A stretch of DNA of 64,000 nt from Diadema setosum (lineage: Eukaryota; Echinodermata; Echinoidea; Diadematoida; Diadematidae): contig NC_092702.1 of assembly GCF_964275005.1 (NCBI RefSeq), positions 35,658,316-35,722,315 on the forward strand, in the 5' to 3' direction. The position numbers were made by a program, and so were the translations under genes. This document shows, one piece after another, positions 11,431 through 25,030 of the stretch. Within the stretch, counting starts at the first letter, position 1. Every line of letters begins with the position of its first letter. Below the pieces are notes generated by a model. It made no database searches, was not told the origin of the DNA, and saw nothing but the letters and a program-made list of their open reading frames with translations.

Positions 11431-14400
11431 TTTGGGACATTCTTAGACTATCAAAGATGATTTACACTGGAGCCATACACGTAAATATATTTAACTCTTA
11501 ATGTGCCATGTTCTCACACCCGACACAGTCGACTGCAAGCCAAAATAAAATGCACAATCCTACCCAAACTGATTGATAACTTGCCAGATGCCACCATACA
11601 ATGAAAGATTCATTCGTGGTTCTGTTCCTCTCACATGTAGCTTGCATTGTATGGTGATTGAATATCAAACAATGTTCCCTATTGGATTTTTTTGTTTGTT
11701 GTAAATTCAAAGTTTTTGTCATCGTTTTATGTGCAAAAGTCAGCCTCTACAATAATGCAGTCACCGGTCATTTTGAAGGAAAAGTAATCACAAATTAGTC
11801 ATACAATGTACATCATAGCAAAGCTTGGGATCTTCCCTACAACTTTGCTCATTGCACGTCCAACATAACAAATATTTATAAAAAGTTAAATGGATTTGAA
11901 AAACAGAGTGTTTTCCAAAAGCATGCATGCTTTGCAGTGTCAGAATGAGACACACGAGGGATTTATACTGTGGAGCATAAAGATTTGACCAGAAGGACAC
12001 TTCAGATCTTCTAAAGTGACAAGATTCCAGTCTAATGTGACAATATGGTAGTTTGTCATGAAAATCAAATTGAGCCAAAAGACACTTAACCCCCTGAACA
12101 TAAGACACAGAAGGAGCAAGAGGGAAAAGATGTAATCCTCTTGTGTGGGAGGACAAAACTTGAGTATCATTGTCTCTTTAGTCTCTTCAGGTGCCCAGTT
12201 TCTCTGCATCAAAGACTGAAAGAATTGAACGGCCAAGAAATCCACACGATGTCATTGCACTTGGAGGGATGTATACTCAAAGTGTAGGGATTACTCTGGG
12301 TTTTCTATTACATACACGAAGCAAGTGTCATTGTAGACAAGCGAGCTTTACAGCGTCATGACATGACATGAAATGTGGGAAATTCTTCCTCTTGCATACC
12401 ATGAATACTATGTTCATGTGATAGGAAGAATTTGAACTGTGCAGGTAATATAGGGCTCAACATTATCTAACTGGTTCAAGACTACTTTCTTACACTCTAT
12501 TATTGCCACTGACCTACACATGAATTACAAAATACCTTGATTTATACTGGAAACATAAAAAAATGGCAGAGACCTGCTATCTTGTTCCCACATGAAAGCA
12601 TGTATTCTTGCCACTGCTTTGATGCATATTGTAGTTGAATATCTGACAAAATTTCCACTGAAAATTTGCTTTCAGTACCGGTCAGGAATGCTTCCATGCT
12701 ACACAGTACATAGTGCACACATCATAATTTCACAATGCATACTATACTAATTTCTATGTTTATCAAGCATGAATACGAGGCAGTGCATTACACCTGCTCA
12801 TCACTACTGATGTCCATATCAGAAATCATGATTTTTCTCTCAGTATACAGTACAGGTAACTCCAGGGTGCCAATGTGGTAAAGCATCGCAATATTCTGAG
12901 GCATGAAAAGGCATATTTCTTGTGGAAAGCAGTATCATTACCTTTCCGGCAATAGATATGTACAGTAATAAAATTTGTAAAAACAGTGTTCATAATAAGA
13001 AATCAGTTGCTACATCCAAGAGTGATGAGTGATTTTTACATACATACGATGCCGCCTCTAACCTTATGGATGCAGCCATTCCTTTTTCTAATTTTTTCCC
13101 TGACCGCTACAGGTGTACATTATTTATGGCGCAGACACACAAAGCATGCAGCAGAATCTAAGAAATGAGGACGAAGACCTAAATCCAGTATTCCCAGAAT
13201 ATATTCATCTGCTATCCATGCACAGAAGAGAGGAGGAAGGAAGACAAAAGAAGAGAGAAATGACAGGAGAAAATAAGTCTAACGGAGGAGAATCTTGATA
13301 TTGGAGCCACAGGGGGAATGACTGGGGACCTCAGCTAATGAATAATGATGCCTCAAAATACCTCCACTGCGCCTGCCCATTTAATGATGTGCTCGGGAGT
13401 GGGGGAGGGGCAGGGGAGGGGAACAACCCTATCCTCTTTCGACCATTTCTAAATGTCACGGCGCTTGTTTGCTGTGATACACGCACACTATCTTCCGTGT
13501 CTGTGCAGAGACAAAGTGGTGGAGGCTGCACGGCAGGGGATACAAGCTGACGGTATGCAGCAGAGAGACACAGACCTAGTTAGAGATGGGGAAGGAGGGG
13601 GGGGGGGCACAGGAGACTCAAAAAGAGGAAGGATGTGACTCGCTAGTATCCCCAAAGCATCACTTCCCATGAATACAAGTACTATTAAAGTGATAACACT
13701 CCCTCTCTTGCACACGCTCTACCAAACAGGTACTGACATCTTCATAATCTCATCTCTTTCTTTTCTCCTCCTACCACCAATAACCCTTTCTCTTTTAATT
13801 TCCTCACTTGCAGATTTTTATTTCAGTACAGTATTACAAAACTTAATGAGGTCTATCATGACATATTTTTTATCCCTCTTTTCTTTCCCCAACTGCCACA
13901 GCTTCCATGTAATGATTCCCTTCTCTGCTGTCAGAATTTTTCAATTTTTCAGACATTTTCCTTTCCTTTCACTTTGTACTGCTTCTTGATTGATTCATCC
14001 ATTAATTTTCCCACCTGTTTGCCTATCTTCACATCAGCTCTATTTCACACGTTTCCAAGGTGGCTATGCACACGTCTCCACTACCAGAGCTGTGCTATTA
14101 TACGCCCACTTCCATATTCTGAAAACTAATTAAGAAGACTGCAGCAATTACTGGCAAATGAGTTTATGAAACAAGTCTCCACTCCTACTCCCATCTCAAG
14201 GGATCATACACCACGTCTGCCATAAGTCATCTCCTAAGATACTGATGACCATGATACGACTTGACAACCTCTCACCAAGGCTAATACTGGTTACACATTT
14301 TACACTCATATCTCTGGGTATGAGGGTGTCACACACAAAATCGCCCAGACATACCCGCAACAGTTTCCATTTGAAGTAAATGGAGGGGATGGATTTAATC

Positions 14401-16972
14401 CAATACAGGATACCGTCTACGGTATGGGGAAAGCACATACTGGTAATTAAATTGCAATTTTCAAAAAGAGGCAGGGGTTAATATAGTTAAAATGTAACTG
14501 CTTAACTTATAGAAGTTCTCAGCAATGTCTGTGGTCTTGTTCACTGTAACGATAGTTGGCAACGATTGAAAAAAAAGAAAGAAAAGAAATTATGATGACT
14601 TGGCACTGAGTATTAAATTGGCATTTATTATCGGAATAACGGATAAGAAAGTAGATAACAGGATGGATCCAGAGTATGACGTCACACTGACAGCTACAAA
14701 GCCTGACTGTCAAAGTAAAAACAAAAATTGCAAGATGTACTTCCCACCCATGAAAAACTGTTTTGAGGTGCATAAATGGAAATAAAATATGACTGAATGT
14801 TAGAAAAACAAAAGCAATTGTAAAAGGTTAATGCTAGATTTCATTTCACAGTAAGAGAACTTCAAGACAAGATACTCTACAGCTCCAATAAAGGACAGGC
14901 AAAAATGTTCATGCTAAGAATACACTGAAACAATAATTGTGGCCAAATCAAAAGACAGACTTCACATACAATCTTTATCCTGGAACTACTTGCAATTTGG
15001 CCTAAATTGTTGACTTTTCAAACATCTTAGGGTATTCATAATATTAAAAAAGAAAAAAAAAGAAAGAAACATCTTTATAACAACTGCTCACACATCAAAT
15101 GCTATGAATACTTATAATGGGCTATATTTAACATTCAAGTGACACACCTATGGCACTAACTACCAGCAATAACTTGGCAGTTTAATGTAACCACTGAACT
15201 TTACAGAGCCTCTGCCGAGCACATCTACCTGCTCCCTAAGGTGGTCTTGAATATGAAATGATTTCATGCCTTCCATTCAGTCTTGAATTATGCAACGCTA
15301 CACGTTCATGCCCAGACATTAGTCTAATCATCTGTAATCTGTTGCGTGCCTTTCCCGATCTCACAAAGACATAACTTATCGTTACAAGAAGGCGCATACA
15401 CAGTGTGATGAACCCTGGATGAGACTTGTTGAAGTTCAAAATATCCAGTCTTCTTCACTTCACTCACTTTGAGCCCAAATGACAGAAAAAAAAAACCCAC
15501 AGTGGCAAAACATTTACATTATGTAGTTTCATGCTTGCGTAGGCATAGGATTTTCAGACCTAAAAATAACAGCAATTGCTAGAAGGAATTCTGAGCATTG
15601 TCAATACCTAAACTTTTTATCACCTTGTCTGCAGATTGATGCAGCAAAAAGTATGTAAATTTTCAAGTATTCTATCAATGCCAGTTGCGAAAATAGGGAA
15701 ATAGCATTTACTAAACAAAATAACACAATCATTCCAAACAACCTTGAGAAAACAACTCTCTACTTGGCTCTACTCCACAGGATGCGGAGAGAACAAAAAG
15801 GCATAGACGCATGAGAAAAATTACAGATACGAAGATGATTTTTTTCTTTTTAAATTACATCTGATTGGTGCTTGATGAGCCGCTACCATAAAGCTGTTAT
15901 TTTGGTAGGCTGAATAGGTTGCGAAGTGGTAAGTGAAATTATATCCTCTAAAATGAAGACCAAAAATAGTTCTGCATAGAATAAAGCCATACAAACTTAA
16001 AATGTATACTTACATACTCTATCTCAAGATGCAAGAAAAGGGCCCTTACAGCATTAATAAAAAAAAAAAAATGAGTTTTCACTGCCACATTGTAGAATGA
16101 ATTCTGATGTATTTAGATGCAAACTGTTTTCTGAAATACCACTCCTAAATGATCCAATTATGACATTTAAGAAAGCATGTTTATTGTTTTGTCCAGATCC
16201 TACCACTTTTTTTTATGCGTCTATGCATGTGCATGCAGCTAGCTAGCTAACCATTTTTTTTTTTCTTTCCCCATATTGCTTTGTCAAACTTCTGCGCGGT
16301 TTTATGGCGTTTGTGTGCAACAGAGCTGAGGGCACTTTTCTTGCGTCATGGCCCATATATGACAATGTTCGTGCTTTATGAGAGAATGGTATCCAACCAC
16401 ATTAAAAAGTAATGCTAGGTGAGAGTGCATTCCAAAACCATAATAGTGCACATCAGCAACGTATTAATTAGCAAGTATGTGTATCGAAGCATACAATTCA
16501 TCAGTAATAGTTGGTCCCAGTGGCGATTCTTTAACTGTGTGTGTACTTACATAGAGATCAATGATATTCAAATCAGTACACACAATTTATTATGGGGATT
16601 CTCAAATACATCCGAGCAGGGCCAGCCTTCCCACTCTGTGGTATCCCCATACTACTGGGTCTTTAATTAAACTGCGGGTGAACAGGGCTATAAGATCAGG
16701 CACCTGTCCCCCATAGATTTCAGACTATTTGCAAGGCCTTCTGCATTTGTTTCCCCACACTCGTATTCCATGGAGCAAATCAGTAGGCCTATACTAGATT
16801 TATAAATTTAATGGATATAATATTCTGTTGACATTTGTCTATTTAAATTATTTAGGATGTCTAGTTCAAAGAGGCATTCTTGCACTCTTGTAGCACAATA
16901 GTTTTCTGTGCTCAAACAAATGATTTATCATTATCATCATTATTCTGTAAAGTCTGGGGTAGATGAGTAAGG
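11431..16972. other. No gene established
   Basis: AT-rich sequence with a G-run near 13590 and a possible regulatory block at 14280-14420. None of the open frames shows a family signature or usable splice pair. Confidence 0.35.
14280..14420. promoter_or_regulatory. Possible regulatory block with Otx-type paired site
   Basis: Contains GGATTTAATCC (14391-14401), an inverted pair of GGATTA-type homeodomain cores, in a higher-complexity segment. Inference from motif only. Confidence 0.2.
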
Positions 16973-17035
16973 CAGGGCTGCCAACATTCAAACTTCAAAT
17001 CAGGAAAGTTTAACAAAAAAAAAAAAACCTCACAC
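16973..17035 (+). mobile_element. hAT-like terminal fragment
   Basis: CAGGGCTGCCAACATTC resembles the CAGGG/CAGAG ends of hAT elements. No matching opposite end is found nearby. Confidence 0.25.
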
Positions 17036-17187
17036 AATTAGGAAGCCATTTGTGTGTTTACAGAGATTTTTATATTATTTTTCAAGACATGAAGATATGT
17101 TTCTGTTTTCAGGGAGCTTCCTTCAGAATGATCTTTGAGGGAGACGTGACAGCGGAGGATAAGGACTACAGATGGAAAAACATTTAC

Positions 17188-17364
17188 CTTTTGGGTGCCC
17201 AGGGCCCACGGGGCCAGAGTGCTGTTCAATGGCCTTGAGAAAGCTGAGGAGAGGTATGATGCACTGTTGGAAGAGCAAACACGTCTTGCTCTCCATCTGG
17301 CCTGGGCCAAGGTGGGACAGGAGACACTTGTCGGTACGCATGGAGGCCAGAACCTCACACATAC
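17188..17364 (-). CDS. CCDC142: CCDC142 exon 3 (residues 583-641)
   Basis: A 177-base exon with a two-base entry and one-base exit phase. It begins GMCEVLASM, continues through a Cys-containing hydrophobic helix (CLLFQQCIIPLLSFL) and ends in a Gly/Pro-rich turn before the donor (AAAAG then GTAAATG). The acceptor is CCACCAG; upstream on the minus strand lies a pyrimidine tract formed by a roughly 400-base CCT repeat. The next exon would start with two bases. No exon meeting that phase with recognisable CCDC142 sequence was found to the left, so the C-terminal region is probably outside the window or in short exons that I missed. Confidence 0.72.
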
Positions 17365-17395
17365 CTGGTGGCATCACGGCAGAGTGATGGAGGGA

Positions 17396-17800
17396 TGAGG
17401 AGGAGGAGGAGGAGGAGGGAAGAGGAGGAGGAGGAATGAGGAGGAGGGAGAGGAGGAAGAGGAGGAGGAGGAAGAGAAGGAGGAGGAGGAAGATGATAAT
17501 GAGAAAGAGGAAGAGGATGAAGGGGAGGATGAAGGGGAGGAGGAGGAGGAGGAAGTGATGGAGGAAGAAGATAAAGAGCAAAAGAAATAGAAGAGGAGGA
17601 AGAGGTGGAAGGGAGGATGAAGAAGTAGAGGAAGAGGACAAAGAGGAAGAGGAGGAGGAGGAAGAGGGGGAAGAGGAAGAGGAGGAGGAGGAAGAGGGGG
17701 AAGAGGAGGAGGAGGAAGAAGACGGGGAAGAGGAGGAGGAGGAGGAGGAGGAAGAGGTGGAAGGAAAGGGAAAGGACAACATGGATGAGGAGGAAGAGGA
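17396..17800. repeat. Long GGA/GAG homopurine tract
   Basis: About 400 bases of nearly pure purine on the plus strand, made of GGA, GAA and AGG triplets. Open frames of up to 268 codons here are repeat artefacts encoding poly-Ser, poly-Pro or poly-Leu. On the minus strand it is a CCT tract running up to CCDC142 exon 3 and supplies its pyrimidine tract. Such tracts can form triplex DNA. Confidence 0.92.
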
Positions 17801-17829
17801 GGCAGAGCATGGTAGGGTAAGAGATGAAG

Positions 17830-19995
17830 AGAATATGGAGAGAAGACATTCAAAATGATGTAACATATCGATGAAGACTACATATTTGTAATTTATCTTT
17901 CCTTCCTTATTTTCCTCATACCCTTTCATTGAATGAGAAATTGGTGAAGAAATCTATACAGCAACACAAAGAAACAACAACAGCATACTCATGTACATTC
18001 AATATATATTGTGAACACAAATGAAAAGTTGCTTCAAATGGAGAAATGGAAATTATAACGCATGCTAAATTCAATTTCAGAAATACTATCTTTTTACATC
18101 TTAAAATCATATTTTCTTCTGTTGGATGACCTGAAAAATACATCTTTATTGGCAGCTTACACTGTACCTTCTCCTGCTTAACATGAATAATCTAGTAATG
18201 ATTTGGGGCCTTTTATTGAAGGGGGATGGGAACGGGCCAAAGTAATAAGAAAGAAAGGAAACGGATGTGGAGTCTAACCCTGGTATGGTATATTTCAACC
18301 CATCTCATCCCATCCTACCCCACCCTGCCCACAAATATCTTAAGACATGCAGAGAGGCCTTTTCTACTTCAATGCAATCTACCACACACTTGAGGAGAGG
18401 TACACTGTATCTGCTTTAAAAAACACATTTCTGGCAGATTAGAACAGAGGGCTCTATCTCCAGGTGCCAGTATGAGATAATCAAAGTCAAATTTATCTCA
18501 TTTCAAAGACCATGAAAAAGACCCAGTGTTTGTAAAACAGATCTAAGCATGACAGACGTGATCAGTCCATTGATAAGACACACCCCCAAAACTCCACTCA
18601 GAATATATCACACATAGGTTGTATACACTGTATACACCATTACAAAATAATACCATTAAAACACTGATAACAGTCAAGACTTGGACGTACACTTCTTCGA
18701 CATTGTTGCATGAAATGAAGGCAATGACTCTTTAAATGTTGTAATTATATTTGAAAAATAAAGAGAAAAATTAAAGAGCTGGTCCTTTCAATACATGTAC
18801 TCGTTCAAGATTGGGCTCACCCTTTGAGATGCACCCTGGGAGTGACAATAAACACAAAAATTGACTCAGATTCATATTGTATAAATTCAGCAGCTGGGAG
18901 GAAGAACATAAATCACAATACACATGTACATGTACAGGTAACATCCAAAACACTGCATGAAATCTGCTATTAAACAAACTTTCTCAGGTCGTGAAAATCA
19001 TTGTAAGCACGTTAGACACACTATGTGTGCAATGTACAAGATGGTATCATTGGACACACCTACAAAATTCAATTATGACATTATCAAATAAGTCACTCTA
19101 TAAATTGCAATGCATTATGGGTAGAGATGGACAGAGGAAGCCAGTCTGTGTATAGGTCTTTATGTTGGACTCTGCATCTTCTCATGTGTCCACCTCTAGT
19201 GCGTTGCAGGCCACTGGAGCTAATCTAATTCTGCTCGCAGCCATTCTACTGGTTTTGCTTTCCCTTTTCTCTTGGGATCGTGTGTATCATGTGTGCAGAG
19301 GGGGGGGGGGGGGGGGGGGGTGGTGGAGAGAGAAGAAAAAAAAAGAAGAAGCAGATTTTGAAGAGATTCCCGGGCAAATTTCTACCTGCTGAAACCAATT
19401 TAGATCTTGCTGTGCATAATAAGTGAAAGCGTGGTGCCAACTGCACATAATTACATTTCCAGGAATACTTCATCCAAACCAACCATGGGTTCCTTCTTTT
19501 TAGATTGCAGGGTTCTTGCGGAATGAAATACACAGCTTACATCATTTCGAGGAGTCCATGAGTGTTGAAGCCCTCTATAGACATTTCTGACTCAGTACCT
19601 TCCCATCATGCCTCTAACTCACCTGACCTTTTCAAGTCCTGACACGGCCAGGATAGTGCTTGGCCAAAGTCTAATGGTCTAATCAACATCATCACTACCA
19701 CTTGATTACCTTACCATCAATTATTGTCAGCCATTACGGGATCATGACCACATGATTAGTATTATCATCAATCTCACCATTGTTTTGGACTTCTTTAATT
19801 AGTCATTTACATCAGCAAAAACCATTATTGCTGTCATCATCTTCACTGTCAGCAACATCAGCAACATCATTACCATCAGTTCTGGATAGATTCAGCAAAT
19901 TCTTATAGTCTTTTAGCTTACTCATAATTTCAATAGCCTTAGCCTCCCTCCACACAGCCTCTCATGTACATGACCTTTCCCCAGGGGCTACTGAC
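17830..19995 (-). other. CCDC142: CCDC142 intron 2 (exon 2 to exon 3)
   Basis: Together with the adjacent GGA tract this is the intron between 19996 and 17364. It contains a 21-base G run and repeated CATCA/ATCATC-like words near 19.7-19.87 kb. A 48-base phase-compatible mini-exon at about 19618-19665 has a good donor but a weak acceptor. Confidence 0.5.
19300..19320. repeat. 21-base G run
   Basis: Uninterrupted G homopolymer followed by TGGTGG; a likely quadruplex-forming and assembly-unstable site. Confidence 0.9.
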
Positions 19996-20091
19996 CTCTA
20001 TCCCAAGCAGCAAGTACAGTGGTCAGCTGCAGGCTGGTGGCCAGACTCTGTAAGGCCCTCAAGGCTCCTTGTGACAGCCGGTTCTTTTGCT
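19996..20091 (-). CDS. CCDC142: CCDC142 exon 2 (residues 551-582)
   Basis: A 96-base exon lies between an acceptor (TTCATTACAG) and a strong donor (GAG then GTCAGT). It enters with two bases and leaves with one, which fits exon 1 and exon 3 exactly. It encodes an amphipathic helix, QKNRLSQGALRALQ, ending in LAAWDR. Joined to exon 3 this gives WDRGMCEVL, which aligns with the WDQGFCQAL motif I recall in human CCDC142. That match across a splice junction is the best evidence for the gene's identity. The intron from exon 1 is about 7.2 kb. Confidence 0.8.
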
Positions 20092-20849
20092 CTGTAATGA
20101 ATAAAACATGCAGACAATCAGATCAAGCATACATCTTTTACCATGATAGATCAATGGTAATCTGTCCATGAATATATCTATAGAAATTGGAATTTGCTCT
20201 CTGGATACAAATTCACTGTATGTCAAACAAAGGTGATGCATCTGTCCATGAATTCTAAACCAGGGTATGAGAGGGAATATTTTTTTTTTTCAAAAAAATT
20301 CAAGAATATCCATCATACATCATTAGATAATCAAATGAATATGCTGTGTTCCCATAATTAATTAACCTTGCTGCAATGTGACACTAAAAAATTACACTTA
20401 ACTGCATGTAAAGTCAATCATATCCTGTGCTTCCTATGATGCATTATATCATACACAAGTCCTTGGTACACATCATTCTGTTCACCGACTATCCAAGCAT
20501 CTATGTGAAGATATAAACCACCTGCTACACTGTACATACAACTACACTGCATATTAGAATGTAGCACACAGGCTTAGTACTACACATGGATGGAGAGATG
20601 CTGTATCACACATTTATCATCAACTTCCAGTTGTTACATAATATTGAAATCTAGGGGACCAATCATTTTTTTTAAAAATGATTAGCACTGTAAAGATACA
20701 TCTCCATACTGTATCCTCCAAATTCCAAATCTATGTAGTATAAGTGTACTATTCAAGCTTGAATGCAGAAGGTGTAGACCATTATACACAAATGACGGAT
20801 CACAAATAGTATCTCACTACATAACAGAGAGGGAGAGAGAGATTTAGAT

Positions 20850-20941
20850 ATCGTCCGTTGAGAATGATAAGGGCATAAAGTGGTCACTAAACCCATAGTG
20901 TTCAAGACAATTTAACGCCCTTCTCATTCACAACAGACGAT
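20850..20941. mobile_element. Small inverted-repeat MITE
   Basis: Ends ATCGTCCGTTGAGAATGA and its inverted partner (from ATCGTCTGTTGTGAATGA) pair over about 30 bases in a 92-base element within CCDC142 intron 1. Confidence 0.6.
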
Positions 20942-20956
20942 ATTATGACATCATAA

Positions 20957-21626
20957 GGGACCCTGCATCACAAAATCAACAAAAAGTCGCCATACCCACA
21001 TTTTTCGTTAAGGGCAGATTCTGAAAGAGCAGACTTTAAGCTTTAAAATGATGTATTATAACTCAATTCAAATGAACTCTCCTAATCTATCCTAATAGTG
21101 GAAAGAAAGAACTGAGAAAAGAGGCTCTGAAGTACAGGGTCTATTCAAGTGCTTAATCTTTACCCAGCCACGCTAGCTGTGTGACGAATGAACAAAAAAC
21201 AGGATGTTAACCACTGGAGCAACTACAATGAAGGGATTATCAGAGAAAGCTGAAATTGAGCATGCTTTATTAATACATTCTGTCCATGATTAATGCCAAC
21301 TTTCAATGCAGTAGCATCATTCTTTCCAAAGTTACTGGAGTTGAAAGTGAAGAGTATGGACAGGGTTTTTTTAGAAATGAAAAGAGGACTCTATGAGAAA
21401 CACCTAATCACACTATTGCACCAAAAAGTGTTTGAGAAAAACTGCTAAAAACAATAAGTTCCTGTTTGTTATATGATCCCAAACTTAAGTATAATGTAGA
21501 AAAAGACTTGCTCTTTCAGAAAATATGAAAAATTCTCGATTGGCTAGGTTGACCCATTCACCTATTTTCAGTCCCAACACAAAATCAGTGCATGCGACTT
21601 TTTGTTGGTCCTGTGATGCACGGTCA
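20957..21626. mobile_element. 670-bp inverted-repeat DNA element
   Basis: Left end GGGACCCTGCATCAC continues to AACAAAAAGTCGC. The right end read inverted is GTGACCGTGCATCAC and also continues to AACAAAAAGTCGC. The arms are about 34 bases. There is no transposase frame, so it is non-autonomous. No clear target duplication. Confidence 0.65.
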
Positions 21627-21795
21627 CATACGACATATAGGAATGTGAGGGATGGGATACAACCCTAATGACAACGACCCACAGATCTTGTCGTACATCA
21701 CACGCTAACGGCGTCTTTGATCTCCAACCGTGACCCTCTACTGATGAATTATGCATGAAAAATGCAGGTGTGCCCCATCGACCAACGAGGGCGAA

Positions 21796-21810
21796 GGGGG
21801 GGGGGGGGGA
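21796..21810. repeat. G run
   Basis: G homopolymer next to the TTAA MITE copy 2, one of several such runs in the window. Confidence 0.7.
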
Positions 21811-21881
21811 GGGGCAAGCAGTAGTGGCCTCTTAGCAGAACTCTGCTGCAGCATTCATGATGAAAATCAGTACTGGGCACT

Positions 21882-21974
21882 TTAACCCGTTGAGGACGAG
21901 TCCCGAGTATACTCGGGCAGGTGTCTATGGGAAATGCGTGTTGTAGCAAAATCAAACCGTCCTCAACGGGTTAA
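21882..21974 (+). mobile_element. TTAA-ended MITE, copy 2 (best preserved)
   Basis: Begins TTAACCCGTTGAGGACGAG and ends CGTCCTCAACGGGTTAA, giving 17-base near-perfect inverted ends in 93 bases. It carries the 16-base palindrome CCCGAGTATACTCGGG. Least CpG-decayed of the seven copies. Confidence 0.85.
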
Positions 21975-22952
21975 ATAATGACTTAGGTTGTACCAACAGC
22001 ATTCTGTATGTTCATTCTGTGCTCAGATTGGTAGAGTTGATAATGTTTGTTTGTTAGTTTTTTTAACCATTTCTATCAAGGAGAGCTCATCAGGAGAAGA
22101 TCACCAAAACACACAAGCAAGAGCATCTGCAGACTTTGTGGAAAATTTATATGCATTTATGATGTCTCTAAGAACACATTCTTAACTCAAAAATTGAATT
22201 TCATGCTGATTTGGAGTTAAAAAGTTAAACGGGTATGTTATATTATAGTATGCCAAAGTGTATGTCAAAGTGGACTAATGAAAGAATAACATGACATATT
22301 TCCAATCACATTACCTTTCAGATGAGCAAGGGGAAAAATGTATCCTCCCCCATCACATTTAAGATGAGATTTCTTTGGATAGTAAGTTTTGGCACACACT
22401 GCTACAAGGACTGCAATCACATACGATCTCATTTAGATTTTAACTGCAATTTCCTGTTTAATTAATGGCATCACAAATAAGATTGTGGTTTGTCTTTAAT
22501 CTCTGCATAACAAAACTACTTGTCAACATGGAAACTAAACACAAACCAACTTCTGCCCTTATTGCTCTAACTACACGGGCTTAGAATCCCTCATAAGGAT
22601 TTGTAAAAGCTGTACAAATGGACACTTGTGCCTTGAAATGGGAAACACCAGTGCAATCTATGGCTTGTCCACATCTTTAGGACAGTGGAACCTTTCACAG
22701 AGAAATCACAGAAAAGAACCTGTGTATGATGTTGAATTGAGCCTACGTGTAATCTGCACCATGCTCTATACAGTGTACCCATCAATCATCATAGCAGCAT
22801 TACCAGTCTGAGTGAGATGCACTGACATATGGCAGGGGCCCTAACCCATGAGAGAGCTGCCTCGGAATCTACAGCCATAGAAGCAGACCGAGCTTGCTGG
22901 ACGAGTTCCCACTTTGCCTCTTCTACGTTGTGGACCTGCATTCATGTTTGAA

Positions 22953-23045
22953 TTAACCTGTCAAAGACAAGTCCCGAGCATACTCGGACAGGTATCTATG
23001 GGATATGCGTGTTGTAGCAAGTTCAGTCGGTCTTCAATGGGTTAA
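22953..23045 (+). mobile_element. TTAA-ended MITE, copy 3
   Basis: Same 93-base layout as copy 2, starting TTAACCTGTCAAAGACAAG and ending TTCAATGGGTTAA. Confidence 0.8.
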
Positions 23046-23639
23046 TGTGGTATTTCATACCACAGTGATTTGTTGGCTCCATTCTCATTGGCAAAACACC
23101 ATGGTAATAGATATTGCGGTAATTCACTCAGTACTATTCACATTCATGAAATACAATGGTATTTCTGGTCCAAAACTCAGCAACATTACACCTCTCTGAG
23201 CTAAGTGCACACATTGAGAATATCTCCTAAAGGAAAAAGAGAGAAAGTGTGTCAGGGCGTGTGAGATATACTGGTACACTGCTATACGATCGGTGGCATT
23301 TACTAACACGATTCACACTTTAACCTCCCATGAATATTTCAGGTGAAGTTTGAATTACCACCCTAACTCCCACAGCATTTTGCAATGTGAATGCACCTAC
23401 TGCTGCAATTTATACATCACATTTCTCTCCAATGAAACAGGTTTACAAGTCTACACAAGACAGTCTTTATCTCAATTAATTTGAGTGGGTCCTCTATGAC
23501 AGCATGATGGGCGAAAAGTGTTTGTGTTTTTGTTTTCATTTACATATCCACCATTTCTGTAAGGGCAAGATGCTAAGTAGTACTGACTGCCAAAATATTG
23601 TCATAGCTAGCGACATGTAACATATGCTCCTCTCAGAGC

Positions 23640-23900
23640 TGAGGGAAAAAGCGTGGGAGGCGCAAGAACTTGGCAAGGATAGCTTTATACCAGAAACAGC
23701 AGTGCAACTTCACACGACCATTTTCATTATGTATTCAACTACTATGCATAACTGCATTACCGAGGATTCATACGCCAACCAGACGAAGTCCGCATGAGGT
23801 TTCCCCGAGGATTGTGCAGAGTAGCAACAAATCAGTGAAACAATCTATCTTTGCCGATAGACTTGAAATTTTGTATGGCAAGTTCAATGAAGTCCTCGCC
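23640..23900. promoter_or_regulatory. Possible regulatory block in CCDC142 intron 1
   Basis: CpG-containing, higher-complexity segment contrasting with its surroundings; a 79-codon frame crosses it but has no coding signature. Inference only. Confidence 0.15.
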
Positions 23901-24719
23901 ATCTACTGAACAGAAGAGTAGCAGTCATAAATTTGAATATTTATGAAGTTGGCCTATTGCAATAACCACACAATGTATCTATCATCTCATGCACCGATAT
24001 CAGCCCAAATGTATAATGGCATGATATTTTCAAACAAGGTAGACACTGGTGTATTCTCCCCACGTCACTTCTCCTCTGTTCCACCCTTCTTACATCTCTC
24101 TCCTGATTGGAGTCATATGACCAGATTTGTTAATCATTGCAAAGCCACCACCATTTGACAGCATACCTCAAAAGTCCATTAGTTCCTTATTACCAAACTC
24201 TCCAGCTCTGCATGCCGATGAAGCAATTTCAACCAACCCGACATCTCCACAAAACCATGAAGAGTCAATGCACAATATGTGGATCACAAAAATAACTGTG
24301 ACATGCAAATTATCTAGCCCAGGGAAAAAAAATATATTTCTGCTCTCTATCTAAAAATTCATTCTACCAACGCCATATCAATGGCAAATTGATATGGTAA
24401 TATCACATCACATTTCGGATCAAACTTTCTCTTGGAGTGGTTAAAAACACATTGACACAAGGATTATTTTCAACAGCTATTTTCTGTGAATGCATTTCTT
24501 AGTAAGCCCAGAATAAAACCAATGCATATTATTACAAGACAAATAATCTGATGTATTAATTTTTGTTGAAACTTTTTTTTTGCTTTTTTAGGTGAGTCAT
24601 TTATCTTTTTTTTTTAATTTATTTATTTATTTTTACAGTCAATACGCATTTTATTTTTTACTGTCAACAAGCATTCCCACATACAAGAGTAAGGCAGAAT
24701 AATAAATCAGGAAAAAGCA

Positions 24720-25030
24720 AGAAAGTTGTCACCAGAATCAGCTGCTGGTGCCACCTCCAGCCCGCTGCCAGACTTGATGGGACAAACATAGATTCAAACC
24801 CCCAGTGTTTCTCCTCAAAATGTGAAATGCAATTATTGTGCCGAGGTGACGACGGAGAAGCGCTGAATCAGCATCAGTCGTTCACATTCATGTCTCCTGA
24901 AAATTAACATCTCCCGAGTCTTCTTGTTTTCCCCCCTTACATCACTCCTCGCCCACCAAATTACATCTGCCTTTGTATGCCAGTCAATTACTTCTGCAAA
25001 GCATCAATGCATATCACTTCTGAGTGCAGA
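24720..25030. promoter_or_regulatory. Possible regulatory block in CCDC142 intron 1
   Basis: Mixed-composition segment with TGCAATTATT, GGTGACGACGG and AATTAAC words. Inferred from complexity and context; no expression or conservation data. Confidence 0.17.

Noticed and set aside
17123-17929. Open frames of up to 268 codons on the minus strand across the GGA tract
   Set aside because: Poly-Ser, poly-Pro and poly-Leu shadows of a triplet repeat. Only the last part overlaps the real exon at 17188-17364.
19618-19665. A 48-base minus-strand mini-exon (FGQALSWPCQDLKRS) phase-compatible with CCDC142 exons 2 and 3
   Set aside because: The acceptor has a poor pyrimidine tract, and joining exons 2 and 3 directly restores the WDRGMCEVL motif. 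At best a rare cassette exon.
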